From Acinetobacter sp. NIPH 298 (GTDB lineage: Bacteria > Pseudomonadota > Gammaproteobacteria > Pseudomonadales > Moraxellaceae): a DNA stretch of 64,000 bases. Position 1 is the stretch's first letter. The number at the start of each line of letters is the position of its first letter. The stretch covers positions 186,001-250,000 of the forward strand of contig NZ_KB850055.1 in the NCBI RefSeq assembly GCF_000369505.1. The letters are read 5' to 3'. Of this stretch, positions 34,438 through 42,893 are shown piece after piece. The notes beneath the pieces were generated by a model. That model was not told the origin of the DNA, made no database searches, and saw only the letters and a program-made list of their open reading frames with translations. The translations under genes and the position numbers were made by a program.

Positions 34438-35823
34438 TTAATTCGCAATTTTTTGCTTTTCGAACTCTTGAATCTTTTGTTCAAAACGTTGAATTTCTTC
34501 TTCTAAATGAGTCAGTAGATTTTGCATTTTAGGTAATGCATTGCGACATGCAATCAGTCCAACCTCAAGTTTATCGAGATAACTGGTCAAAGTGATATTC
34601 AGCGCTTGGCCATCCATAACGATTGAAGCAGGGTACAAAGCATCTAGTCTTGCCCCATTCCAATATAAAGGCTCACGTGGACCGGGTACATTCGAAATCA
34701 CAAGGTTAAATGCTTGGCGTTTAGGCAGCATGCCTGAAACGATATTTAGACCTGCTGGTCCATACACAACAGCACTATAGTTCAAAATCTCATTTGCAGT
34801 CATACGGCTAAAACGTTGTTTAGAGTTTTGTACGCTACGACGAATAATTTCTAAACGTTCAATCGGATTTTCAATGTGCGTCGCAAGATTTGCCAAAATC
34901 ATGGTGATACGGTTACTGACGTCTGAATCATCTGTGCGTAATGAGGCAGGGACCATCGCAATGAGCGGTTTTTTCGGCAGACTATTTTGACTAATTAAAT
35001 ATTCACGCAATGCACCTGAGCACACGGTAAGTACCACATCATTGATCGTTACACCCAAGACTTTAGCAATATAACGTAAGCGATTCAGCTCAAAAGATTG
35101 TGCTGCGAAACGACGAGAAGAACTGACACGCTGGTTTAAAATTGAAGGCGGTGCTTGAAAGGTTGAAACGTAGTCTGGGTTTTTCCCCATTTCTTTAAAT
35201 ATTGTTTGAGACAACTCTTGCATGACTTTAGGGGTGACTTCAAGCTGAGATTTAATCCCATCTATAAACCCTTTGATTTTGCTGACTGTTGGTGGTTTTG
35301 GTACTTTTAAACGTTTACCGCGCGTTCCTTCAACACACCATAACGGCACAACGTGTTTTTCGTTTGGATCTTTAGATAGTGATTTTTCAATCAAGCGCAT
35401 ACCCGCAACGCCATCAACCATCGCATGGTGGATTTTAAAGTACATGGCAAAGCGATTGCCTTCAATGCCTTCAATAATGTCACAGGTCCATAGTGGCTTG
35501 GCACGATCAATTAGTGAACTATGCTGCTGTGAAATATAGACCAGCAATTCGCGAATACGTCCGGGATTCGGTAGTGCAATATGACTGAAATGATGATCTA
35601 GGTCGAATTCATTGTCTTCACCCCAAAATAAACCATTAAGTTGGTTATTAAATGGAGGGACTGGAATGCTTTTTGATTGGCGAATTTCTTCCACTAAGTC
35701 ATGCACGAAAGTCGGCGAAGCATTCTTAGGAAGTTCGAATAAAAACAAGCCACCTACATGCATAGGTTGTTGTCTTTTTTCTAATGAAAGAAAAATGAAG
35801 TCGATTGGGTGTAATGGGCGCAT
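34438..35823 (-). CDS. wax-dgaT: Wax ester synthase / acyl-CoA:diacylglycerol acyltransferase
   Basis: A 461-residue cytoplasmic acyltransferase, near-identical in layout to A. baylyi AtfA (458 aa): it begins MRPLHPIDFIFLSLEKRQQP, has the catalytic HHAMVDG (His132, His133, Asp137), PLW at 110-112, the central SSRRFAAQSFELNRLR with ND downstream (VTINDVVLTVCSGALR), and NLVISNVPGPREPLYWNGA. It condenses acyl-CoA with long-chain alcohols or diacylglycerol to store wax esters and triacylglycerol under nitrogen limitation. A C-terminal coiled segment is EEEIQRFEQKIQEFEKQK. Single gene, convergent with the 57-aa gene. It is a strong Acinetobacter marker. Confidence 0.95.
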   Translation of the reverse strand: MRPLHPIDFIFLSLEKRQQPMHVGGLFLFELPKNASPTFVHDLVEEIRQSKSIPVPPFNNQLNGLFWGEDNEFDLDHHFSHIALPNPGRIRELLVYISQQHSSLIDRAKPLWTCDIIEGIEGNRFAMYFKIHHAMVDGVAGMRLIEKSLSKDPNEKHVVPLWCVEGTRGKRLKVPKPPTVSKIKGFIDGIKSQLEVTPKVMQELSQTIFKEMGKNPDYVSTFQAPPSILNQRVSSSRRFAAQSFELNRLRYIAKVLGVTINDVVLTVCSGALREYLISQNSLPKKPLIAMVPASLRTDDSDVSNRITMILANLATHIENPIERLEIIRRSVQNSKQRFSRMTANEILNYSAVVYGPAGLNIVSGMLPKRQAFNLVISNVPGPREPLYWNGARLDALYPASIVMDGQALNITLTSYLDKLEVGLIACRNALPKMQNLLTHLEEEIQRFEQKIQEFEKQKIAN

Positions 35824-35865
35824 AGCAGATTAGCCTCTCGTCGCATTTTTTATAAGATACTCGTA

Positions 35866-35905
35866 GGGTTTGCTGATATTTCAACCATGAAGTGTCAACA
35901 GACCC
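35866..35905. repeat. 40-bp hairpin remnant of the GGGTCTG repeat family
   Basis: GGGTTTGCTGATATTTCA (35866-35883), four-base loop, TGAAGTGTCAACAGACCC (35888-35905). The right arm is the exact reverse complement of the left end of the MITE-like element at 36825. Both sides are flanked by TA, which fits a TA target duplication. The rest of 35824-36000 shows nothing else. Confidence 0.65.
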
Positions 35906-36000
35906 TATAACTCTTATTAGAATTATTGAACCGTTCTGTCGAGTATATACGGTTTGTTCTGGTTAAAATATGACTTTGTACACGGCAGTCATAAAAAATA

Positions 36001-36024
36001 AAACCACTGATTAATCAGTGGTTT
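36001..36024 (-). terminator. Terminator after cysH
   Basis: A perfect 24-base palindrome beginning AAACCACTGATT, followed on the minus strand by TATTTTTTAT. Lies 24 bases beyond the cysH stop. Confidence 0.85.
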
Positions 36025-36047
36025 TAATATACCAAATCTGTAATTGA

Positions 36048-36779
36048 TTATTTTTTGAGATTGCCAGCATGCAAGCCGCATTCTTTGTGTGTGGCTTCTT
36101 CCCACCACCAGCGTCCTTCTCGCTCATGCTGATTTGGAAGTACGGCACGCGTACATGGCTCACAACCAATCGAAATAAAACCACGCTCATGCAATGGATT
36201 GTATGGGATTTCCATCATACGGATATAACTCCATACATCCGCACTGCTCCAGTTCGCAAGTGGATTGTATTTAATCAATTGCTTACCTTCACCTGAAAAA
36301 CCAACATCGGCTTGAACCACTGGAACGTCACTTCGCGTTGGGCTTTGATCCTTACGCTGACCTGTAATCCAGCCGTCTAAAGTTGCCAACTTTTTACGTA
36401 AAGGCTGTACTTTACGGACGCCACAACATTCCTGATGACCATCTTCAAAAAAGCTAAATAAGCCTTTTTCATCTACCAGTTGCTGAACTGCTGCCGATTC
36501 AGGAAAGCAAATTTCGATATTGATCTTGTAATGTTTACGCACAGTTTCGATGAACTGATACGTCTCGGCATGTAAACGTCCCGTATCTAAACTAAATACA
36601 CGGAATGGTTTGCCAATACGAGATGCGATATCAATCAATACAACATCTTCAGCGCCTGAAAAAGAAATAGCGATTTCACCTGATTGGCTTAAAGCAAGTT
36701 CTAAAATTTCTCGTGGTGATTTATCTGCATAGTCAGCAGCGAGAGCATCTACAAGGTCAATAGTCGGAATAACAGTCAT
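36048..36779 (-). CDS. cysH: Phosphoadenosine/adenosine phosphosulfate reductase (APS-reductase type)
   Basis: A 243-residue enzyme that reduces activated sulfate (APS or PAPS) to sulfite with thioredoxin. It shows the ATP-pyrophosphatase-like [12 protein letters not shown], the sulfonucleotide site, and the four iron-sulfur cysteines of the APS-reductase class: Cys118-Cys119 in [11 protein letters not shown] and Cys206/Cys209 in GCEPCTR, with the catalytic Cys234 in ECGLH. The presence of the extra cysteines predicts a [4Fe-4S] cluster and APS as substrate rather than PAPS. It stands alone, with its own terminator, flanked on both sides by GGGTCTG repeats. Confidence 0.93.
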   Translation of the reverse strand: MTVIPTIDLVDALAADYADKSPREILELALSQSGEIAISFSGAEDVVLIDIASRIGKPFRVFSLDTGRLHAETYQFIETVRKHYKINIEICFPESAAVQQLVDEKGLFSFFEDGHQECCGVRKVQPLRKKLATLDGWITGQRKDQSPTRSDVPVVQADVGFSGEGKQLIKYNPLANWSSADVWSYIRMMEIPYNPLHERGFISIGCEPCTRAVLPNQHEREGRWWWEEATHKECGLHAGNLKK

Positions 36780-36824
36780 GAATGTTCCTGGCGGTAGGCT
36801 TGGGCATAATTGTAAATTATTTTA

Positions 36825-37090
36825 GGGTCTGTTGACACTTCAGCTATGCATTGCGTTATAGGCTAAAACGACATAAACAAGGCATGAAATGAAGGCAATG
36901 GCGACCCCCTTGTCAAATTTCATAACGAAGTTTAGGGAAGTTTTAGCCATAACCCTTCGGGACAGGGGCATTTTTTGCCGCTACTACGTTATGTCTTGCT
37001 TACTTAGAGTGACTAAGTTTCGCAAAACCTGCCTTGTATCGACTAAAAAATGCCCGCTGTCGCAAGCATCTGTGAAATGTCAGCAGACCC
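36825..37090. mobile_element. MITE-like element, 266 bp, without transposase
   Basis: Terminal inverted repeats GGGTCTGTTGACACTTC (36825) and GAAATGTCAGCAGACCC (ending 37090) agree at 15 of 17 positions. The inside holds long complementary stretches (for example GGGGCATTTTTTGCC) and no transposase frame; the open frame crossing it is not protein-like. The left flank ends in TTA; no clear target duplication is seen on the right. Its left end also occurs, inverted, at 35888-35905. It occupies most of the 441-base cysH-thrH spacer. Confidence 0.7.
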
Positions 37091-37220
37091 GCAGCAAAGC
37101 GGAGGGCTTGCCGTCAACTTTAATCTTGCAGAATAAAGTCGTTTTATTCAACAACAGCGCAAAAAATTGAAAATGTTAATGGTATGATACAGCAATTTTT
37201 AACCAACATTGGACGCATTC

Positions 37221-37838
37221 ATGGAAATCGTATGCCTAGATCTTGAAGGGGTTTTAGTTCCAGAAATCTGGATTAATTTTGCAAAAAAAACAGGGATTAA
37301 AGAACTCGAAGCGACCACGCGTGATATTCCAGACTATGATGTACTGATGACGCAACGTCTAAATATCTTAAAACAACATGGTCTGGGTTTAAACGATATT
37401 CAGGCTGTGATTGCTGATATGGGGCCTTTTGAAGGGGCGAAAGAGTTTGTTGAATGGGTGAGTACTCATTTTCAACTGATTATTTTGTCTGATACTTTCT
37501 ATGAGTTTGCACACCCGTTGATGAAGCAACTCGGTTGGCCAACTATTTTCTGTCATAAGTTAGAGACAGATGAAAATGGTATGATTACCGCGTATAAACT
37601 GCGTCAACCTGATCAAAAGCGTCAAGCAGTCAAAGCATTACATGGTTTGAATTTCCGTGTAATCGCAGCGGGCGATTCTTATAATGATACAACGATGCTT
37701 GGTGAAGCAGATCATGGTTTCTTATTTGATGCGCCAGATAATGTAATTGCTGAGTTTCCGCAATTTCCACCACTTCATGGCTATGAAGCATTGAAGCAAG
37801 CGATTCGCTCTGTATCACAACGTAATATTCCAGAATAA
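37221..37838 (+). CDS. thrH: Bifunctional phosphoserine phosphatase / homoserine phosphotransferase
   Basis: A 205-residue HAD hydrolase matching Pseudomonas ThrH (205 aa) closely: MEIVCLDLEGVLVPEIWINFA with nucleophile DLEG, ATTRDIPDYDVLM, ILSDTFYEFAHPLMKQLGWPT, and AAGDSYNDTTMLGEADHGFLFDAP. ThrH hydrolyses phosphoserine and can transfer the phosphate to homoserine, linking serine and threonine synthesis. ATG 37221 has GGA eight bases before it; a TTG at 37209 is in frame. Its promoter must lie inside or just after the MITE-like element. Confidence 0.95.
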   Translation: MEIVCLDLEGVLVPEIWINFAKKTGIKELEATTRDIPDYDVLMTQRLNILKQHGLGLNDIQAVIADMGPFEGAKEFVEWVSTHFQLIILSDTFYEFAHPLMKQLGWPTIFCHKLETDENGMITAYKLRQPDQKRQAVKALHGLNFRVIAAGDSYNDTTMLGEADHGFLFDAPDNVIAEFPQFPPLHGYEALKQAIRSVSQRNIPE

Positions 37839-37877
37839 TATGTGTTTTTTCACCATCGTGTGAAAAATGGATAAAAT

Positions 37878-37900
37878 AAAAGGCGCATAAAGCGCCTTTT
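37878..37900. terminator. Bidirectional terminator between thrH and the FadL-like gene
   Basis: AAAAGGCGC (37878-37886), loop ATAAA, GCGCCTTTT (37892-37900), A/T-rich on both sides; serves both convergent genes. Confidence 0.88.
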
Positions 37901-37916
37901 ATTTTATCAAACGCAA

Positions 37917-39149
37917 TTAGAACTTATAACCAATTTTCATTCCGTAAGCGATCGCATCGTTATTGTTAAATTCGGCGATATAATTAGGCGTATCAAACTG
38001 AGAACCAGATTGTGCTTTGGCATCACCTAACCAGAAATATTTCACACCACCAGCAATGAAGTAATTTGGAGCAGGGCTGTATTGAACCCCGACACCAACA
38101 TTCCAGTATCCTTCTGTTGGTCCAAGTGTGGTGACTGGATTACCTGCACCAGAGTCCCAACCGACAGATAGATTACCTGCCCATTGATCATTCAGTTTAC
38201 GTCCTACACCCGCAGTAATCGAATATTGATCATCGGTATAAGCGACGAGATCGAAACCTTCTTTTTTACCTGTTCCTGTTACGATGTCAGAAAGTAGTGA
38301 AGCTTTACCAAACTTATAAGGACGAATGGCAAAGTCTTTCCAGTTCACCCAACGAATATTCGCAAATGCAACGGTATTTTCCATAATCCCAGTTTGTAAA
38401 TCGAGGTTAATCGATTGTGGGGTGGTAATCTCAGTTGTACCTTCTGAATGATTAATTTGGATTAAACCTGCATTCAGGTCAGTAGATGAGGGGATCATAC
38501 CTGCAGCATTATGCTTTTCATAAGCATTCATTTCATGCTTAATCTTGGCACGATAGGTTAGGGATGCTTTAAGGGCGATTTCAGGAATTTGATAAGCGAC
38601 ACCCGCTAACCAGCCCACTGCTTCATCTTTACCTGTTTTAAAGTCATAGCCATTGTATGCGCTATAGCTAGTGCCACGTAATAACACAGTACTGTCTAAG
38701 GTTTGATAAACCGCACCTGCATAAACGTTCCAGTTTTGATTTGGCTGATAACCAAAGATTAAATTTAAATTTTCGGTGCTTACCGTAACTGATGTTCTGC
38801 CGTTAAAAGGTACTGGTCGATTTTCGACAAAATTGTTTTGACCGTGATATTCAGCATCAGCACCATAAGGATGATCATAGAGTAGACCAATAGAAAAATG
38901 CTCAGTTGCTTGAATTTTTAATGCGGCACTTGGTGAGTAATACTGGTTTGCCATGTCCCCTGTATTATTTTGTGAAGTATCTTTTCCTGAAACATCTGCG
39001 CTCAGAAAGGTAATACCCGCTTCAAAATAGTTGTCAGGCTGTAAAAATGCAGCGATTGACTGACCTGAACGATCTAATGCAGCAGCAAAGGCTGAGGTCG
39101 TTGGTAGTAAACTGAGTAACACAGCTTTTTGAATGGCATGCAGCTTCAT
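37917..39149 (-). CDS. FadL/OmpP1-type outer-membrane transporter, paralogue 1
   Basis: A 410-residue outer-membrane protein: signal peptide ends AFA (about residue 22), plug-like N-terminal AALDRSGQSIAAFLQPDNYFEAGITFL, and a barrel with FSIGLLYDHPYGADAEY, WNVYAGAVYQTL, ALKASLTYRAKI, ...VGWDSGAGNPVTTLGPTEGYWNVGVGVQYSPAP, ending IGYKF (terminal Phe). This is the long-chain fatty-acid/hydrocarbon porin family. It is the downstream member of a pair with the gene at 39373, and much of the C-terminal half is conserved between them, showing duplication. GAGAG precedes the ATG. Confidence 0.9.
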   Translation of the reverse strand: MKLHAIQKAVLLSLLPTTSAFAAALDRSGQSIAAFLQPDNYFEAGITFLSADVSGKDTSQNNTGDMANQYYSPSAALKIQATEHFSIGLLYDHPYGADAEYHGQNNFVENRPVPFNGRTSVTVSTENLNLIFGYQPNQNWNVYAGAVYQTLDSTVLLRGTSYSAYNGYDFKTGKDEAVGWLAGVAYQIPEIALKASLTYRAKIKHEMNAYEKHNAAGMIPSSTDLNAGLIQINHSEGTTEITTPQSINLDLQTGIMENTVAFANIRWVNWKDFAIRPYKFGKASLLSDIVTGTGKKEGFDLVAYTDDQYSITAGVGRKLNDQWAGNLSVGWDSGAGNPVTTLGPTEGYWNVGVGVQYSPAPNYFIAGGVKYFWLGDAKAQSGSQFDTPNYIAEFNNNDAIAYGMKIGYKF

Positions 39150-39330
39150 TGATATTTTCTCTCATATCACGGTATAACAAGAATGCCGCGGAAAGTAACA
39201 TAATTTTGGGAAGCCGAAATATTTTACAAATGTCAATAAATGAACTGCTAAAGTCATGGAAAGGTGTTGAGTTATACGGGCTTATAGATTATTCACTCTA
39301 ATTTTTTTATTAAACGGTAAATTATGAGCA

Positions 39331-39360
39331 AAAAAAGACCGTCTTGTGACGGTCTTTTTT
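39331..39360 (-). terminator. Terminator after FadL-like paralogue 2
   Basis: AAAAAAGACCGTC, loop TTGT, GACGGTCTTTTTT: a 13-bp stem with an A/T-run, 12 bases past the stop codon at 39373, so the two paralogues are separately transcribed. Confidence 0.92.
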
Positions 39361-39372
39361 CGTTGATATAGA

Positions 39373-40695
39373 TTAGAAACGGTAACCGATTTTTAAGCCA
39401 TAAGCGAGAGCATCGTTGTCTTCAAATGTACCGGCATCTGAATGAGCACCAGTTACAGCATCTGAATCACCTAACCAGAAGTATTTTACGCCACCAGCAA
39501 TAAATGTCGCTGGAGTAGGGCTATATTGCACACCAACACCAACATTCCAATAACCTTCAGTTGGACCTAGTGTTGTTACAGGATTACCAGCACCAGAATC
39601 CCAACCTACAGAAACATTACCTGCCCATTGCTCGCTCAGTTTACGACCAACACCCGTAGTTACAGACCATTGATCTTTACTGTAGTCAACGAGGTTGAAA
39701 CCATTTGGTTTACCTAATTGAGGTAATAACTGTCCGGCTGCTTGAGAAACGATACCAAACTTATAAGGTTGAATAGAGAAGTCTTTCCAATTTACCCAGC
39801 GGATGTTAGCAAAAGCAACAGTATTTGCCATGATCCCTGTTTGAAAATCTAAATTAACAGATTGAGGTGTTGTGATTTTGGTTTTACCACTGCTACCAAG
39901 AGCCGCAAGTTTTTGTCCAATCGCTTGTTGTTGAGCTGGATCTGTAATATTTAAAGCATTGAACAATAATGCTGGGTTTGCAGCAACTAAGCCAACAATA
40001 GGTATATTTTCATTGACATTAATGTTGTGATCGATTTCTGAACGGTAAGTTACAGATGCCTTTAACGCAATTTCAGGAATTTGATAAGCAAGGCCCGCTA
40101 ACCAACCAATATCACCTGTTTCTTTAATATCAGCATCATACCCATTATATAGACTATAAGCTGTTCCACGTAATTTAACTTTGCCTTTGACTGTTTGATA
40201 GACCGCACCACCGTAAATATTCCAATTTACCGTTGGTTGGTAACCAAAAATAAAGTTAAGATTTTGAGTATCAACGTCAACTGAAGTACCTCCAGTTACG
40301 ATATCACCTAACCCAGCTTGACCAAGTGTTGGACTTATAGGTGAAGGCAATAATGGATTATTTGGATTGGCAACAAAATTGTTATTTCCTTTGTATTCAG
40401 CATCTGCACCAAATGGTTGATCGTAAATCAAACCAAAAGAAAAGTTTTCAGTAGGTTGTAGCTTTAAAGCTGCATGCGGAAAATAATAATCGCCAGCCAT
40501 ATCCCCAGTATTGTTACCAGCAGTATCTTTTCCTGAAACGTTAGGATCAAGAATCGAAAGACCAGCTTCAAAGTAATTGCCTGGTTGCAAGAAAGCAGAA
40601 ATCGATTGACCTGAACGGTCTAACGCCGCTGCAAAAACTCCAGTTGCAGGTAACGTGGCTAAGATCATTGCAGTGCTAAGGTGTTTTAATTTCAT
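39373..40695 (-). CDS. FadL/OmpP1-type outer-membrane transporter, paralogue 2
   Basis: A 440-residue relative of the gene at 37917: signal peptide ends VFA, then AALDRSGQSISAFLQPGNYFEAGLSIL and the same barrel motifs (FGYQPTVNWNIYGGAVYQT, ALKASVTYRSEIDH, NIRWVNWKDFSIQPYKFG, VGWDSGAGNPVTTLGPTEGYWNVGVGVQYSPTP). It is 30 residues longer through two insertions, near 105-125 and 225-270, that fall in predicted extracellular loops. AAGGAAAG precedes the ATG. The family imports long-chain fatty acids or related hydrophobic compounds; the pair next to a wax-ester synthase is suggestive but not proof of a shared pathway. Confidence 0.9.
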   Translation of the reverse strand: MKLKHLSTAMILATLPATGVFAAALDRSGQSISAFLQPGNYFEAGLSILDPNVSGKDTAGNNTGDMAGDYYFPHAALKLQPTENFSFGLIYDQPFGADAEYKGNNNFVANPNNPLLPSPISPTLGQAGLGDIVTGGTSVDVDTQNLNFIFGYQPTVNWNIYGGAVYQTVKGKVKLRGTAYSLYNGYDADIKETGDIGWLAGLAYQIPEIALKASVTYRSEIDHNINVNENIPIVGLVAANPALLFNALNITDPAQQQAIGQKLAALGSSGKTKITTPQSVNLDFQTGIMANTVAFANIRWVNWKDFSIQPYKFGIVSQAAGQLLPQLGKPNGFNLVDYSKDQWSVTTGVGRKLSEQWAGNVSVGWDSGAGNPVTTLGPTEGYWNVGVGVQYSPTPATFIAGGVKYFWLGDSDAVTGAHSDAGTFEDNDALAYGLKIGYRF

Positions 40696-41085
40696 TTTAA
40701 ATCTTTCCTTGAACTTTTAAGATTCTTAAGTGTAGAGAAGCTATGAACTGACGACTAAACAGTTGTCTATTGTGATTGGCTATAACTTCATGTAACAAAA
40801 ATACCATAATTAAAATAAGAGTAAATGTTCTAAATGAACTATTCAGTACGATTTTTTACATGAAAATGAACGGAAAATAATCTATATATATTTTATACAC
40901 CTGTGTTTTTATTGATAAAATCATGAAAAATATAAATTATTTTTTTTTGAGGAGTGGATTTTTTTTTGCATTTTTAAGGAAATTATTTTTTTTAAGGTCA
41001 AAGATTTTTTGTAATAAATAGGAAATTTTTTCAATACAGTTATTTTAATTGCGCTATCGGGCGCTTTAGCTGTGCAGTAAATAAG

Positions 41086-41136
41086 TTTACGCAAAATTTA
41101 CGCATCTGTCTTTTTTCAATATAGAGAATTTACGCA
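41086..41136 (+). promoter_or_regulatory. Three TTTACGCA motifs upstream of kdpA (likely KdpE sites)
   Basis: TTTACGCA occurs at 41086-41093, 41097-41104 and 41129-41136. The first two are direct repeats exactly 11 bases apart, the tandem arrangement bound by OmpR/PhoB/KdpE-type response regulators, and the second overlaps the -35 region. The third is 32 bases (about three turns) further. The rest of 40696-41085 is strongly A/T-rich and shows no gene. Confidence 0.65.
41097..41125 (+). promoter_or_regulatory. Candidate kdp promoter
   Basis: -35 TTTACG (41097-41102), 17-base spacer, -10 TATAGA (41120-41125), about 28 bases before the kdpA start. Both hexamers are weak, as expected of an activator-dependent promoter. 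Confidence 0.5.
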
Positions 41137-41152
41137 CTCAATTTCCATACTT

Positions 41153-42880
41153 ATGCCGAACTATTTTTTTATGGCATTACCTATGTGGGAATTTATTTCC
41201 GTATTTATGTTTGCATTGCTTCTAGCGTATCCCTTAGGACGCTATCTCGCCGATGTGATGCAAGCAAAACCGATGCGAAGCGACCGATTTTTTAAATGGA
41301 TAGAGCAGCCCATTTATACTGTTCTCAATGTAAAACAAGTTGGAATGAATTGGCGCCAATATTTAGCAGCCTTTGTTCTGAGTAATATTTTATTGTTGGT
41401 GACCAGTGTCACTATTTTAATGACACAAGCTTGGTTACCACTGAATCCTGATCATATTCCAAATATGAATTGGGATTTGGCGTTACATACTGCGATTTCG
41501 TTCCTGACCAATACCAATCAGCAGCATTATTCTGGACAAGCACAGCTTTCTTATTTATCACAAATGACAGTGATCGTGGGGCTGCAATACTTGTCACCTT
41601 TAATGGGATTGGCACTATTAGTGGCAATGTTAAGAGCATTATTCTTACAGCCGAGTCAAACAGAAAACTCAGAGAAAAAGACATGGAATAATATTAATCT
41701 GGGTAATTTTTGGATGGATATTATTCGTCCATTATTTCGGTTTTTTATTCCTTTAGCATTTATTTTCTCTTTATTGCTCACCTTTCAAGGCGTTCCAGCA
41801 ACGCTTTCTGCTGGCCCGACTGTACAAGTTTTGGATCAATCAGCAGAAGTACAAACTCAACGTGTCCCTCTTGGCCCAGTGGCACCGATGGTTGCGATTA
41901 AGCAATTAGGGAGTAATGGTGGGGGGTGGTATGGTCCAAACAGCAGTGTGCCTTTAGAAAACCCAACCCCACTTTCAAATGTTCTTGCAATGATTGCAAT
42001 CCTATTGATTCCATTATCTGTGGTGTTTATGGTCGGGCGTTTTGTCCAGCGTCGGAAATTGATGTGGATGATTTTCGGAACGATGTTGTTGATGTCTGTT
42101 GCTTCTGCCTCGTTGACATTGTGGACTGAAAAATCATCTTTGCTTGCAAACTCAGCATTGATGGAAGGGAAAGAAGTCCGTTTTGGCGCTGATGCATCCG
42201 CGTTGTGGGGCAGCTTGACCACACAAGTAAATAATGGATCTGTCAATATGATGCATGATTCTGCTTCCCCTCTGACGGGTTTGCTAGAGCTATGCAATAT
42301 GTTGATTAATGCGATTTGGGGTGGGATCGGTTGTGGTCTATTACAGTTCTTTATTTATCTGTTTTTAGCCGTTTTTATTGCAGGCTTAATGACAGGGCGC
42401 TCCCCAGAGTTGTTTGGGCGAAAAATTGAAGTCACTGAAATTAAACTTTTAGCATTCGTGATCTTATTACAGCCTGTTGTGATTCTTGGGTTAACTGCAA
42501 TTGCAATCGCATTTCCTTCGTTGACAGGCAATTCAAACCCTGCATTCCACGGGATCAGCCAAGTGTTTTACGAGTATGTTTCTGCTTATGCCAACAATGG
42601 TTCTGGTTTTGAGGGATTGGGCGATGACAGCTTGTGGTGGAATCTCAGTGCGAGTGTCGCATTGTTAGCAGGGCGCTATAGCGTATTGATCATCCCTGTT
42701 TTAATCGCCGTGAGCTTGGCAACCAAACCGCAAGCTGGAGAAAGCAAAGGTTCTTTACAGATTGAGTCGCCTACATTTGCGCTGACGTTGATCGCAATTG
42801 TATTGATCCTCACGTTATTGCAATTTATGCCAGTGTTGGTGATTGGACCAATTGCTGATTATTTATCTGTAAACATCTAG
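41153..42880 (+). CDS. kdpA: Potassium-transporting ATPase, K+-binding subunit A
   Basis: A 575-residue membrane protein related to potassium channels: four selectivity-filter loops are visible, in [40 protein letters not shown] and [13 protein letters not shown]. KdpA is the channel-like part of the KdpFABC pump that scavenges K+ at micromolar levels. The third filter has GCG where E. coli has GSG. Start ATG 41153 is followed by further in-frame ATGs at 41171 and 41183 and none has a good ribosome-binding site; family alignment would also allow MWEFISVF at 41183. No kdpF-like short gene precedes it. Confidence 0.95.
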   Translation: MPNYFFMALPMWEFISVFMFALLLAYPLGRYLADVMQAKPMRSDRFFKWIEQPIYTVLNVKQVGMNWRQYLAAFVLSNILLLVTSVTILMTQAWLPLNPDHIPNMNWDLALHTAISFLTNTNQQHYSGQAQLSYLSQMTVIVGLQYLSPLMGLALLVAMLRALFLQPSQTENSEKKTWNNINLGNFWMDIIRPLFRFFIPLAFIFSLLLTFQGVPATLSAGPTVQVLDQSAEVQTQRVPLGPVAPMVAIKQLGSNGGGWYGPNSSVPLENPTPLSNVLAMIAILLIPLSVVFMVGRFVQRRKLMWMIFGTMLLMSVASASLTLWTEKSSLLANSALMEGKEVRFGADASALWGSLTTQVNNGSVNMMHDSASPLTGLLELCNMLINAIWGGIGCGLLQFFIYLFLAVFIAGLMTGRSPELFGRKIEVTEIKLLAFVILLQPVVILGLTAIAIAFPSLTGNSNPAFHGISQVFYEYVSAYANNGSGFEGLGDDSLWWNLSASVALLAGRYSVLIIPVLIAVSLATKPQAGESKGSLQIESPTFALTLIAIVLILTLLQFMPVLVIGPIADYLSVNI

Positions 42881-42893
42881 TGGAGCAAGCTCA

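Noticed and set aside
36889..37170. Open frame of 93 codons across the MITE-like element and its right flank
   Set aside because: Sequence is not protein-like, it crosses an inverted-repeat end, and has no ribosome-binding site; it is a by-product of the repeat.
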